A DNA stretch of 64,000 bases from Lingula anatina. Lineage: Eukaryota; Brachiopoda; Lingulata; Lingulida; Lingulidae. Shown piece by piece: positions 37,301 through 52,334 of this stretch. Numbering within the stretch: the stretch's first letter is position 1; every line of letters starts with the position of its first letter. The notes under the pieces were generated by a model, which made no database searches, was not told the DNA's origin, and saw nothing but the letters and a program-made list of their open reading frames with translations. The translations under genes and the position numbers were made by a program. The stretch spans positions 129,965 through 193,964 of the forward strand of contig NW_019773970.1 of assembly GCF_001039355.2 (NCBI RefSeq), read 5' to 3'.

Positions 37301-40300
37301 CACCACAAGGGGGAGCACTGTGAGAAGAGATTCAATACATAAATGAACAAAATTGTACAATTGGGCTTGTCTTGAAAAGAGTGACACCTATGTTGTGGAT
37401 CTGTATCAGGGAGCAAATAATATACAATGTATAATAATCCAGTGACTGAACAAAATGAGAATGATCTCCAACGCATATCCATGACAAAAAGAGTTTCACA
37501 CAAATAGCGTCTAGAAATGAAAAAATATTTAAAACGGGCTGACACGTCATAAAAATATCTTTCTGACTCATCCTACATTTCAATATAATTCAAATATTAG
37601 CAATAATTTTCTATATTTATCTACAATGTCTATGTGTGCCAATTTAAGACCATACTAGATATACAGTATATGAACCAAAAGGTAAAATGAAGTCTACACT
37701 ATATACTTAACTATCCCCATTCATCAACTTACTCTATTTCCCAATTTAATGCCTTCTATGGCACCTGTTCTTGAGTTAATGCTTGGATGAATTAACCAAT
37801 ACAAGGGTTTAGAAGAGTTATTGTACACTATTATATGCAGGGGTTCTTTGTGTCAAACAGTATTCACCAAATCCAGTATTTGCAATCTGAGCAGATCAGG
37901 TAATTAAGATTATGATTTCTAACCACGGGTATCAGTTCTAATCCCTCCTCTGCCCCACAAACAATTGTGGTAATATTGCCACTGGAAAATTTTCTTAACC
38001 ACAAGTTTACAATCTAAGAGACCATTCCCACAGATATTTAGATCGATCTATCCCCCTGGTGAGTCTCACTAGACTGCTGTTAACCAACCGGCTTAAATGT
38101 CTGTCCCGCCTACTAAAAGCTGTAAGGGGGTAATTAACTTTTGTGCGCGCTCGGCTCTGGAAGCTGACAGCAATTAAGCGTGAACCCCTAGGGAGTTAGG
38201 TCGATCCAGATGGATCAATCTAAATCTGTGGGAACCCAGTCTTAGCCTTTCTCTGTCCCACCCCTCAGATATTATTCACAAGTTGTGAGATAGATTTCCT
38301 AGAGTGAGTTAATCATAATCATAATTCTAACCCTGCTCAGACGGGTTGTTCAGAGTTAGGCTGACCTAACTCAACTGGGAACAGAACTGTATTTACTTTA
38401 CTAACTCAGCAATCCACAATAATAATGCAAAAAAAAAAAAACATGCTTAATGAGTTCATGCCCCTCAATCAAAGCCAACCCAAAAACCAAATCCAAAAAA
38501 TAAATGAACACTGCACATGCTGCAGACTTTCAAAGTGAAAACACTCCAGAAATAAGAAAAACTGTCATGCAATTCATTAAGTATTATTAATTCAAATTAA
38601 TAAAAGAAAAATTTTAAAAAAAGGTGTGTTAATGTCACCTTTGGGTTTGTGTGTTGATGATGGAACGTCCACTGAGTGATCTGTAATAACAGTGAAACAT
38701 TAACATGCAAACACTCACTATATCATAAAGTGCAAACATTCACTAAATCATGACAAGTAACTCTTGAGTTCCGAATTGTAATAACATTGAAAAAATTTCT
38801 GGTCAGTCTAATAATAGTGTAGAGCAGAATATTAGTACAGACTAGTGCGGTCCAGATTTAAAAAAAAAAACAACATTTTACCACTATTCAGAACTCAATA
38901 TAAGGCGGCTGAAAAAAAAAAAAAAAAAAAAAGAAGCAGCGATGTGTGATGATTATATTTGTAGTCAAGCCAGAGCACTGCTTTGTGATGATTAAAGCTA
39001 CAGAAGCATAATGGTGCAATTAATGTAATTATCATACTGTCATATCTCAGGCATGTTGAAAGCAATTTCAAATAGGGTTGGGGGGAGGAGAGTATAGGAT
39101 GAATCTTTTTACCCCTTCCCCGCAAATTGACCACAACTTGAAGAATACAAAGAAGCTGGTGTCAAACTTAGATGCAGCTGGACTTTTACAGGCCAATAGG
39201 ACAGTTCTATGGAACCTGTAAGTCTACATCTGGCACTAACTGGAAATGACTGAAATTGCTAAAACTATCTTTAAAACATGGCCAGAGATATGGCAATTTT
39301 TTTATCGTTTTGTTCAATAATAAACCAAAATACAATAAGAAGGGAACCTTTAATGAAAATAATCTCTATGTGAAAGGAAAAAATCATCCTCCCAAAGTGG
39401 CAGCCCCACCCCCCATAAGGCACACTAAAATCCTGAAGGACCCATGTACACCCCTGGTGATGAGTATCAATCCCGTTTTAAGTAGCAAGTTAACTCTAAT
39501 GGTCTAAGAATGCCTCACACATGCTGACAAGCAGGATGGTATGATCTTCAAATTTTGTCACAAAAGTGCAAGGTTACTTTATGAGTACCATACATTACTA
39601 ACTAAAACAACTACTAGTATTATATGATATGATATTATACAGCAACAGCTTGCAGAAAGGCCACAATGATTTGTCACATTAAAAATGACTTAACTGTCAC
39701 CGTACTGACATACTGTCATTGTTGCTTGAATGTAATGTCATTGAATGTCTCCTGTCACTTGAGTGTATCCAGTGCAATGCAGACATTGGCTTGGTGGCGT
39801 AATAAGGTAATAATACAGACAGTTTTTCTAATGTAAAACTACGCTGATTGCGAAAAAAAAATGCAAGAATAACAAAATGATACAATGTGCCTTTTTTTCA
39901 CACAGCTGTATTCAAATTAATAGAAAATTTCAAATACATTTTTTTAAAGATATATCATTTTCAGACATTCACAATGATGTATTTTCTTGCACAAAGCCAA
40001 CTCACTCTTCAAAACTTTTTTTTTTTTATCAAAATCTTAAGTTTTACTAGCAAAGCATATTTGTTTTTTCACTTGGAGAGGATGGAGGTTACTAATTCAT
40101 TTTATTCAAATATATTCAGCAGTTACCATATGCTAACTGAAACATTCTGTGAACATTCAAAGAGAAATATATGCTACATATTGGCAAATTATATCATTTT
40201 GTTACAATACCAGCACAGAGATGAGTTAATCTTTAATCTTTATTTTTTCAAATACCATGATGCAAATAATGAACTTATATAAAATTCATATGACTGTACA

Positions 40301-43300
40301 GAATCATTATAAATAAATGGGTTATTAAATCATCCTTCAACAAATGACTCATAGCTTATTGTCACATCAAGTGTTTTACTTAATGATATAGCTGTACAAA
40401 TTTTGCTACTTGCTGAAGTTGATGAATTGGCCATGTCAAGTGAAGGGATTTGTTAAGATGACTATNTAAAAATGTTATTGTCAATCTGTAAAGCATGACG
40501 AGTAAATAATAATACTAAATCTTCTAAAGGCAGTGCAGTTATAAATGGGCACAAAGAGAAAAGGCATCAAGTGGATTTAAGTGAGTTACCATTGGTACCA
40601 CTAGTCACTGATTTTTATATTATTTATATCCAAATTTTGCTGAACTACAGCATCCCTGTTCCAAGCACAATTAGAACAATGTGCCCCTATTGTTCAATAT
40701 AGCATTATTTGTACTTACCTTTGGTGGCTTTAGGCAAGGCAAATGCTGTTAGGGTCACAGAATTCTCTGGCAACTGAATGTCCTTGTTAGTTCCAGCCGA
40801 CACCACAAGGGGGAGCACTGTGAGAAGAAATTCAATACATAAATGAACAAAATTGTACAATTAAGCTTGTCTTGAAAAGAGTGACACCTACGTTGTGGAT
40901 CTGTATCAGGGAGCAATTATATACAATGTATAATAATCCAGTGACTGAACAAAATAAGAAGTAATCTCCAAAGCATATCCATGACAAAAAGAGTTTCACA
41001 CAAATAGCGTCTGTTTGTGTCATATCCATGACAAAAAGAGTTTCACACAAATAGCGTCTAGAAATGAAAAAATATTTAAAACAGGCTGACACGTCATAAA
41101 AATATCTTTCTGACTCATCCTACATTTCAATATAATTCCAATATTAGCAATAATTTCCTATATTTATCTGTAATGTCTATGTGTGCCAATTTAAGACCAC
41201 ATTAAATATACAGTATATGAACCAAAAGGTAAAATGAAGTCTACAATATATACTTAACTATCCCCATTCTTCAACTTACTCCATTTCCCAATTTAATGCC
41301 TTCTATGGCACCTGTTCTTGAGTTAATGCTTGGATGAATTAACCAATACAAGGGTTTAGAAGAGTTATTGTACTCTATTATATGCAGGGGTTCTTTGTGT
41401 CAAATGGTATTCACCAAATCTAGTATTTGCAATCTGAGCAGACCAGGTGATTAAGATTATGATTTCTAACCACGGGTATCAGTTCTAATCCCTCCTCTGC
41501 CCCACAAATAATTGTGGTAATATTGCCATTGGAAAATTTTCTTAACCACAAGTTTACAATCTAAGAGACCATTCCCACAGATATTTAGATTGATCTATCC
41601 CCCTGGTGAGTCTCACTAGATTGCTGTCAACTAACTGGCTTAAATGTCTGTCCCGCCTACTAAAAGCCGTAAGAGGGTAATTAACTTTTGTGCACGCTCG
41701 GCTCTGGAAGCTGACAGCAATTTAGCATGAACCCCCAGGGAGTTAGGTCGATCCAGATGGATCAATCTAAATCTGTGGGAACCCAGTCTAAGCTTTTCTC
41801 TGTCCCACCCCTCAGATATTATTCACAAACTGTTAGATAGATTTCCAAGGGTGAGTTAATCATAATCATAATCCTAACCCTGCTCAGAGGGGTTGTTCAG
41901 AGTTAGGCTAACCTAACTCAACTGGGAACAGAACTGTATTTACTTTACTAACTCAGCAATCCACAATAATAATGAAAAAAAAACATGCTTAATGAGTTCA
42001 TGCCCCTCAATCAAAGGCAACCCAAAAACCAAATCCAAAAATAAATGAACACTGCACATGCTGCAGACTTTCAAAGTGAAAACACTCCAGAAATAAGAAA
42101 AACTGTGTCATGCAATTCATTAAGTATTATTAATTCAAATTAATAAAAGAAAAATAAAAAAGGTGTGTTAATGTCACCTTTGGGTTTGTGTGTTGACGAT
42201 GGAATATCCACTGAGTGATCTGTAATAACGGTGAAACATTATCATGCAAACACTCACTATATCATAAAGTGCAAACATTCACTAAATCATGACAAGTAAC
42301 TCTTGAGTTCCGAATTGTAAAAACATTGAAAAAATTCCTTGTCAGTCTAATAATAGTGTAGAGCAGAATATTAGTACAGACTAGTGCGGTCCAGATTAAA
42401 AAAAAAAAACAACATTTTACCACTATTCAGAACTCAATATAAGAAGGCTGAAAAAAAAAAAAAAAAGAAGCAGCGATGTGTGATGATTATATTTGTAGTC
42501 AAGCCAGAGCACTGCTTTGTGATGATTAAAGCTACAGAGGCATAATGGTGCAATTAATGTAATTACTATACTGTCATATCTCAGGCATGTTGAAAGCAAT
42601 TTCAAATAGGGTTGGGAGGGGGGAGTTTAGGGTGATTCATTTTACCCCTCCCCGCAAATTGACCCCAACTTGAAAAATGCAAAGAAGCTGGTGTCAAACT
42701 TAGATGCAGCTGGACTTTTACAGGCCAATAGGGCAGTTCTTTGGAACCTGTAAGTCTGTATCTGGCAATGGCTGGAAATGAGTGAAACTGCTAAAACTAC
42801 CTTTAAATTATGGCCAGAGATATGGCAATTTTTATCGTTTTGCTCAATAATAAACCTTAATACAATAAGAAGGTAACCTTTAATGAAAATAATCTCTATG
42901 TGAAAGGAAAAAATCATCCTCCCAAAGTGGCAGCCCCACCCCCCATAAGGCACACTAAAATCCTGAAGGACCCATGTACACCCCTGGTGATGAGTATCAA
43001 TCTCCTTTTATGTAGCAAGTTCACTCTAATGGTCTAAGAATGCCTCACACATGCTGACAAGCAGGATGGTATGATCTTCAAATTTTGTCACAAAAGTGCA
43101 AGGTTACTTTATGAGTACCACACATTACTAACTAAAACAACTACTAGTATTATATGATATGATATTATACAGCAACAGCTTGCAGAAAGGCCACAATGAT
43201 CTGTCACATTAAAACAGACTTAACTGTCACAGTAATGACATACTGTCATTGTTGCTTGAATGTAATGTCATTGAATGTCTCCTGTCACTTGAGTGTATCC

Positions 43301-46300
43301 AGTGCAATGCAGACATTGGCTTGGTGGCGTAATAAGGTAATAATACAGACAGTTTTTCTAATGTAAAACTACGCTGATTGCGAAAAAAAAATGCAAGAAT
43401 AACAAAATGATACAATGTGCCTTTTTTTTTCACACAGCTGTATTCAAATTAATAGAAAATTTCAAATACATTTTTTTTTAAAGATATATCATTTTCAGAC
43501 ATTCACAATGATGTATTTTCTTGCACAAAGCCAACTCACTCTTCAAAACTTTTTTTTATCAAAATCTTAAGTTTTACTAGCAAAGCATATTTGTTTTTTC
43601 ACTTGGAGAGGATGGAGGTTACTAATTCATTTTATTCAAATATATTCAGCAGTTACCATATGCTAACTGAAACATTCTGCAAACATTCAAAGAGAAATAT
43701 ACCACATATTGGCAAATTATATCATTTTGTTACAATACCAGCACAGAGATGAGTTAATCTTTAATCTTTATTTTTTCAAATACCATGATGCAAATAATGA
43801 ACTTATATAAAATTCATATGACTGTACAGAATCATTATAAATAAATGGGTTATTAAATCATCCTTCAACAAATGACTCATTGGTTATTGTCACATCAAGT
43901 GTTATACTTTAGTGATATAGCTGTACAAATTTCGCTACTTGCTGAAGTTGATGAATTGGCCATGTCAAGTGAAGGGATTTGTTAAGATGACTCTCTTATG
44001 TAATAGTCAAGCTATTAGGTCCCAATTTCCCAGAATGTACTGGTACAGTTGCATCACCATAGGGTACCACTTGAATAGTGAAATCAGCCAAGTCAGATGA
44101 GAAGAAATTGAAGAACAATTTGATCCATGAGATGTCTCTGACTGGGTTCCCATGCCTAGATCAATCCATCTGGATCGGTCCAACTCCCTGGGGAGTCTCA
44201 TTAAATTGCTATCAACTTAACCAGCTAAAATGTCTGTCACGCCTACCGAATCAGCCAGGGGGTAAAGATAATTACCCCCTAACAGTTTTACTAGGCGTGA
44301 CAGACATTTAAGCCGGTTCAGTTGATAGTAACTTAGTGAGGCTCCCCATGGAGATAGATTGATCCAAATATCTGTGGGAATGGTCCCTATGTGACTATCA
44401 TAGCATTGTCTCATACATATTGCAATGTTCTGTGACATAAGTTTGAAAACAGACAGGCAAAGCACAATTATATCAATCATGCTACATAAGCATGCAGTCT
44501 TAAATGCACATTAAAATTGAATGGAGGTAGGTTGGGAATTCCTTGCAGATTGCACATAGTCTCTGGACTTGGCAAATAATCAAACAAGATTTTGGGAAGT
44601 TTGGGGGGAGAGAGAGGGGTCACAAATGATGTAAATCAAATTGATAATCTTTGATTAACCTGGCCCCTGGGGCTTTAATCAATAATAATAATAATAATAA
44701 TAATATTAATAATTATAACCTTAACTGTATCAAAAAGTTTGACAGATTTTATAAACAGTTTATAGAATCAAAATTAAAATATATGGAAAAAAAAGAAATA
44801 TGCGGAGTAAATAAAAACAGTGAATTTCAATATATATTTATATAATTAATTAAAAATATATACAAGTGTACATTAAATAAAAAACATTTAAAGCAAATAC
44901 ATACGAGTTTTAAGGAAGTAGGCATACTGTCAATCTTCACTAGAGCAACTTCAATGATGATAGTGCAGTGTTTTATGTATAATTTACTAAATGTATTGCT
45001 TTGCTAGATGTGCATTAGTACGTGGTGCAATTTTTATTAGATGCTAATTACAACAATCAACTATTGGTCACTGCAAGAAAAATAGAACCCAACTCCATCT
45101 GCACTCAAAAACTTAATTACTGTACATACAACACATTCAATAGTCCCCAGCAACTACCCATCAGTCAAATCTCACATAATAAAGGTTTCACTTGCGCTAT
45201 TCCTCAAGCACCAATTTGCCACCGTTCTTAGGGCTTTGTATTTGCATTACTGGTATCAGAATTATCTTGATTTACGTCAAAATATGTCAGAGATAGCGAC
45301 ATTTTGACGCACAGTGACATTTTGACATTGATATTAAATTAGATACTTTATTTCTTTGATTATTGGTATTAAAAATATTTTGATTGACGTCATCATTTAA
45401 CATCCACAACCCACTTGGTTAAGTGTGGTTTTGCTAAATGAATTTTTCCAATAAAAGACAATCCACTTTACCCATCTTTAGCTTTCTACAATCTTATTAA
45501 AAATCATCAGGAATAAATAAATCTTCCTTCTGATTTTTATTTTCATTCCCTCACACCCACGGCACATATTTTTTATCAAAGCATTCATCAGTATTGTCAA
45601 ATCTTATCAGTGAAATTAAGGCTGAGATTTGAGAGTGCTAAAACATTATAATGATAATAATGAAAATCATAATTTGAGAAAATCAGGTCTTTATTTGAAA
45701 TCCCTTTAATAAAGACCATGCCTCTTTTTTCATCACGACTTCTCTGTAATCTTATAAATACAAAGAAAGGATAATCATTCCTTTAATCTGTTATATCCTG
45801 TTTCTTCAAACATTTCCAAACACTTAATCAAAGTATTCATTATTGCTGTCAAATTCAATATATTCCTTTTATATATAATCAGGGATGAGTAAAGAGAAAG
45901 CTTTAAAATTTCCTTTTTTGTATGAGCAAATAATACAAATTCAGATAACTTCAATCCTTTTTTTTACAACAGAATAATAAATAAATAAATAAATAAATTA
46001 GACAAACTTGGCACAGCTGACTATCTGATTTCGGCAGTCTAAGCTAAGCCCAATGAATTTTGTCTTACTGTGAAACAATCCCCTGTATCAGCCCAAACAA
46101 TTACCAATGCTTATTTGACACTGATCAGTGACAAAAACACAAATACTCACATGTTGTTGTCGGCAGTGTTGTTGTTGACACATTTACTGCAGTAGAACTG
46201 GCATTAACGATCAATGGCAATGTCACTGATGCTGCTGCAAGTGCTGCTACCGTTGTTGTCTGTAAAATAAACAACAGGGTTCTTAATGTCAAGAAGCCAC

Positions 46301-47654
46301 ATTCTTCTCCCCTGGTCTCTTCTTCCATGATTTGATCTTCATGTTATGATAATAACAGACTGGTTTTCATCTTAGAAAAGGCACCTGCTGTTCCAATTAA
46401 CTTGACATTGGGTTTTTAATTCATACAGATCCACACAGTCATACCAGCATGATGGCTTTTGGGTCGCATTCACATCGGTTTCACTACTTCAGAAACGCTA
46501 ATAACGACAAATGACTAGCTGCATTTATACTGCAATATCTCACCAATAAACATTGAATAATAACATAATTAGTTCATTTCATTTCCCAAGATTACGAATC
46601 ATTACACTTAATTAAATTTTGGACAGTATTTGCCAATCTGATTGGATTTTTCAAGGTACATCAATGATAAATTTGTTGATACGTACTGTATTGTTTCACT
46701 TTTTCCATGACAGCTGACTTATAATAGGTTTAATGTGTTTATCTCAAATTTTACCTTACTACACAGTGAGCCCAGAGCCACCAGCTCAGCTGTAAAAGAC
46801 CTGAGATATTAAAGTGCAGATGTGTCTAAGCAGCAAGGGAAATGCAATCAGGATGCACTTGTAGCTGAGCCTTCGGGATGTTCAGAATAAGTTTGGTGGA
46901 TGTGTATCCTAGCTCCTTAGGGAACTCTCAGATTAACAGACTTACACACCTCCTCTTATTTCCATCTTACCTGTATAATCACCACATTCTCTGTATTCTA
47001 CTCAATGCCAGGAGGAGGCATGTTAGTCTTGTTAAATTGATCGTATTATACGCACTAACTCATCTGAAGGGCTCCTTAATGTAAAAATGGTTTAAGAGTA
47101 AATGGTTCTGAATTCACTTCAGGATGCTGGTATTCTACAGCCTTCCTTTTATCTTAAATAGCATCTATTTCAATAAATTATGCAAGATTATATATAAACA
47201 TCCCTAAGTCTTGTGGTAAGGGCAATGATGGATACAGCCTTCAGATTTTGTAAATAAAAGTCAGTGAAATTAAATGTAAATTTCAGAATTTTTTTTTTTT
47301 CTTTTTCTTTTTTTTTTTTTTTGGGGGGGGGGGTTGGGTAGGGAGGTAAATGATTAATTTCAGCAGCTAATTGTTTCAGTATCTTTAATGCCTGTTATGA
47401 GGCAGCAACAATAATTTGGCAGATGTCATGGATGCTATTCAAGTATATACAGTATACTTAACTTGTGTACATAGTCAATTTACATTTTCATATCAAATTA
47501 ATGCCAAATTGTAGACAGTGTCAGATATACATTTGATATTTCTTTAAGCTTTAATTACTATTTTTAAAATATTTGTTACTTGAACCTTGTCTATAATTAC
47601 ACAAAATAAACAAAAATACAAAAGGTGACAAAAAGCATTTTACGGCAACTGAGC

Positions 47655-47695
<41 letters not shown>

Positions 47696-50600
47696 ACCCA
47701 CTCCACAGCAGATATATAGGGGTCAACTTTATTCTAACTGTCAAGCAATTGGAAAAAATTAAAACACAATTTCCGTGCAATAATGCTGGGTCAATTTGAC
47801 CAGTCTGAAATAAACATAAAAATTTTGCCATACAGCCACAAGGACATCATCTAGACATCCTGACATAAATGTCCAATTTAAGCAGATGAAAGGTCAAACA
47901 TATTAAAGCCTAACATAATCACATTGTTTTAGAGCATAGAAAGTACTTATATTCTTGCACAATTAAACATTTCTATCATTTTAAGTTGTTGTCTCTAATT
48001 AGCTTTTAAGACAAAGAAAAATTTGCGATGAATTTTTGAATGCCATTTGTTTTTTTGTTTTTTTAATAATTCATAGAATCATATGTGCAATCTTTAAACA
48101 TGGTTTAATACATCAAATTCTCTTCTTAACTGGTTCTTTTAGTACAAGATTAATTATTAATTTGACTCTTAAAGAACTACTGCAAATCTAATTTTTTTTT
48201 TTTTGTAATAAATACACCACAGTGTGAAGTACACTGACAAGTAAACACAGCATTCACCTTGCTGATGAACACCCTAAGTATATAATTTATAACACAATGG
48301 ATATCATGAACAATGGACTCAGACACACTCATGTCTGCTAGATTCACCACATCTGCGTCTTTTGTTCTCATCATCCGCCAAGGAATAAAAATATCTTTCC
48401 AATAAACACTCAGGTAAAAAAATATCCAAAGGTAACCGGACACCAATATCCTACACAATAGACACAAATTATCCAAACACCCACTCGATGTCGATATTAA
48501 TTCTAGCTTTCCTAACGACCTAATGACCAATATCCCAGTGAAGGCTAGGTTAATTGATGGGGTCTTCCTGCTCATTAAGTCAAGTGGTTATCACCACGAT
48601 ATCAAATCTACTCACTGATAATGTCGATGAAGATGGTTCCGAGTTGCTACTTCCTGTGTCAGAACTTGTAGGAGTAGGTTCTGTAGAACCTGAAACAGAT
48701 TAGATAATATTTTTTTATATATTTTAACTCGTAATTTTCATTCCAGAAAAAAAAAATTCTTTTTATCCTTTTATATTTTCAGGGAGGATATCAATTCTGA
48801 TTATGTTTTATGATTAACACAAAGAAATGTCATATTGTATTACTCCATAATGTCTTTAACATCTCAAATTTAATGGGCAAAATACAATAACATTTCACAA
48901 TGTGATAATTCAATATTCAAAAAATTTCCAAAATCATTTGTTTCAAGCAAAAGTTGTTTTAACAATTCAAATAGTAAAATATTCTGAATATCAAATTACA
49001 TTATCTTCTTATTTCTATTGAATTAATATAGAACTTGATGTATTAGGAGACCCAAACTAAAATTCTATCTATAAGCAAAACACACTAAATGTTGTGCCCA
49101 GAAATGTATACATGTGCCATTGTGTTAGTTCTAAAAAGATGGAGAACCTCCTACTGCTAGAGATGTTAGTGTAAAACCAGCCCATTGTGGTAGTTGAGAC
49201 AAATCCCCTCCACTACTATTATACTACATCTACACGGAAAGCAGCAGATGGTGGAATCTTCACCAAACAACCAAAACCAAGAATTAGATAAATGTGACAA
49301 CCCAAGCATTAGACAAATAGAAAAATTAGTGTGTCATCTTTCTGCAAAGAAAAAAAGTAAAAGCAATGTGAATATCATCTGGGTTATTTGCCAGGCAAGT
49401 GCCATTTTTTTCACAACTTGCAAGTGCCATTTTTTTCACAACTTATCATTGGATCATATGGAGCCTAGACAGCCTAAATAAGAAAATATGGACTCCAAAT
49501 CTCAAACTCCTGACAAACGCTTGTGATATCCCTTGACCCCTTGTGCTAAACCACAACCTCATGACATCATTTTGCAAAGGAAAAAAAAAAAATTTGAGAC
49601 AACCAAAAACAGAATGTGTCCAAAAATAAACATGTGACTTGGTCGCAAGTGAGAGTTAAACAACCAGCCACCATGACATAAAAAAATCCTAAGATCTAAA
49701 GCACCCTAATGTTATCAGTGCATGCCTAAGATTCTACTCGGGATCAGAAATGTTTAGTAAGATTCAAATTAAAGAGCACCAAACCAAAAGCATCAAATGG
49801 AAATAAAATAAGACCCATCTGTACCTGATGTACCAATTTCACAGAATTGGGTCGCCTCATCCCTAGAAAAGCCATCTTTACAATTACACTTCCCGAGACG
49901 TGCACGGCCATTTTTTAATACACACTCCTCATTCTTTTCACACTCGTCAATCCCAAAAATACAAGACAGATCTTTCCGCCTTTTCCCTTCTCCTGATTGG
50001 TCAGTTAATTCTGAACTGTTGTCACCTGATTGGCTTATAGTTGACTGTGGATTTGATTGGCTGATAGTGTCAGCTGATGTTGTTTGCTCACTTTGTGATT
50101 GGTCAGATGGGGTAGTGCTGGGGGTTGCTTCTTCCTTTACTTTACTTGTTTCATCTGTAAAAAAAATACATTCACATGTTATTATAACATACTAGTAGTA
50201 ATATTACTTGCACACAGGGGTGAGATGGAAGAAAGAGAGAGGGGATAACAATTATTCAATAATAACAGTGACTCTGATTTAAAAAACTGTCTCGAGATTT
50301 ACAGTACAGTACGTACACATAGTAGTTTTTCAGACAATAACTTAGCCTTCACATGGTTTTCTTTGAGGTGGTGTGAGGTGGGGGTGTCATAGGGTGTATT
50401 TCCAAAGATTTAGATCGATCCAGGGATTAAGATTTAGATCGACCTAACTCCCTGGGATTCACACTAAGTTGCAGTCAGTCGAGCGCACACCATAGTTAAT
50501 TACCCCCTTACAGCTTTCAGTGAGCGGGACAAATGCTTAAGCCGGCTAAGCTGATAGTAATCTAGTGAGACTCCCCACAGGGATAGATCGATCTAAAATC

Positions 50601-50917
50601 TATGGGAATGGGGTTATAATGTAACACCTAGACAATGATATATAACATTTTCCTCAGTATGACCAAACAGAGAAGGTTCCCAGATGTGCCAGCTCTGGTC
50701 TTACTCAGCCTTATTATCAGGGCCTTAAATTAGCCAGGCAACTACGGAACAATCTTTAGGACTCCCTATCATAATTCTGACACCCTTTATTTTTATTATT
50801 TTATTCTTTATTTTTATTATTGAAGCATATGAAGCCTAGATGACATGTCTCTGTTAGAAAATGTACTTCAGTGCACCTGTTTCAAAATCCTGGCTAAATC
50901 CTTAGTAGCAATTCCTT

Positions 50918-50952
<35 letters not shown>

Positions 50953-52300
50953 CACAGAGTTGCATGACACACGTTTGATATTCAATCATTTTAAGTGCAT
51001 ACAATTAGATAATTCAGATGTAAACAAGACAGCTGCTACCTATAAAAGTGGCAGACTATGTGCTTAGCATGATTTACAGGTATTATATATATATATATAC
51101 AAAGAGAGAGAAAGAGAGCTATCGACTGTGTAAGATATCATATGCATGATTGAGAGAGAGAGAGAGAGAGAAGAAGAAGAAGAAGAAGCAGAGGGAGCAA
51201 GAGTTGAAAGTAACTAACAAAATTCATTTTGTCAGACGCCCTTTCATCTAAACCAAGTGTGAGACTGGGTTCCCATGCATACATTGATCCACCTGGATCG
51301 GTCTTACTCCCTGGGGAGTCTCACTATATTGCTATCAACTTAACCAGCTTAAATGTCTGTCAGATGGATCCAAATATCTGTGGGAATGGTCCCTAACTCT
51401 ATGTAAAAGAAGTCAACATGAAGTAAACAAGGGGTGACAGATGACCTATCCAAAATAAATAACACAGACCACAGACTGCTGAGTAGAGATGAACTGTGGA
51501 TAACACACTCCTTAATGTCATGTTGTCATGAAAATGTACCACAATGACACAACACGGGTTTGAAAGTGTTAAGGGAAACGAAAAGAATTGTATTTATTCA
51601 AAAGACTTTCTGTACTTCTAGTCTGTAGTTAAAAACACTGTCAGAAATTTACATTTGTCCAAACCTGTAGACAAGTGGCTTTGAAAAACCGTTCTTTATT
51701 CATAGTTTGACACCAACTGTAATTACTTGTCGTCATGTTGCTACTGTTAATATAACTCTCAGAATTTCTACTTTTATATCCCCCCCCCCAAGCGTTATAA
51801 AACTTTCTCCTGACATTCATTTCAACAGCATTTCATCCACTTTCTCTTAAACACCTTGATTAAGACAAATAGCAGATAATTTCCTTGTGAAAGCATTTAA
51901 TAGCCATCGTCTTCCCATTCCAGATATGTTAGATCTGCTATTGACTTATATTACGTTTATAAAAAATATCTCCCAGCATGACGTAGTGCACCCACACATC
52001 TGCAGTACACAAAATAAAACCAAATTGGTAATAACGTCATGTCAACTCAAATTAAATCAAATCAAAATGAATTTAGGATGGATTAATTAAGTTTGCAATA
52101 TTCTAAGGATGAAGATATCTGTTGTGACAATATTTGCCATTTCTCGTCGACTGACAAGCACTTCCTAGTTTGCACACACACACACACATACACACACACA
52201 CACACACATGCACAAATAAACAAACATACACATATAGTCATACTATTACAGCCATATACATATACGCATAATCATTAACATACAGTCGCACATACACACA

Positions 52301-52334
<34 letters not shown>

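Larger units (their letters stand above)
36972..43993. repeat. tandem duplication of about 3.5 kb, two units
   Basis: Unit 1 36972-40465, unit 2 40467-43993, a few percent diverged with small indels. Single N bases stand at 36971 and 40466, exactly at the unit starts. Each unit contains the exon pair 6/7, a palindromic MITE, poly-A runs and noncoding DNA. Either a true duplication or two haplotypes placed in tandem by the assembly. Confidence 0.9.

Noticed and set aside
38895-42605. Two similar minus-strand frames ending in poly-F
   Set aside because: Poly-A runs in the duplicated intron; copies exist because of the tandem duplication, and there is no splice or domain support.
48177-48575. 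132-codon minus-strand frame in a receptor intron
   Set aside because: No family resemblance, no compatible splice sites, AT-rich codon use like the surrounding intron.
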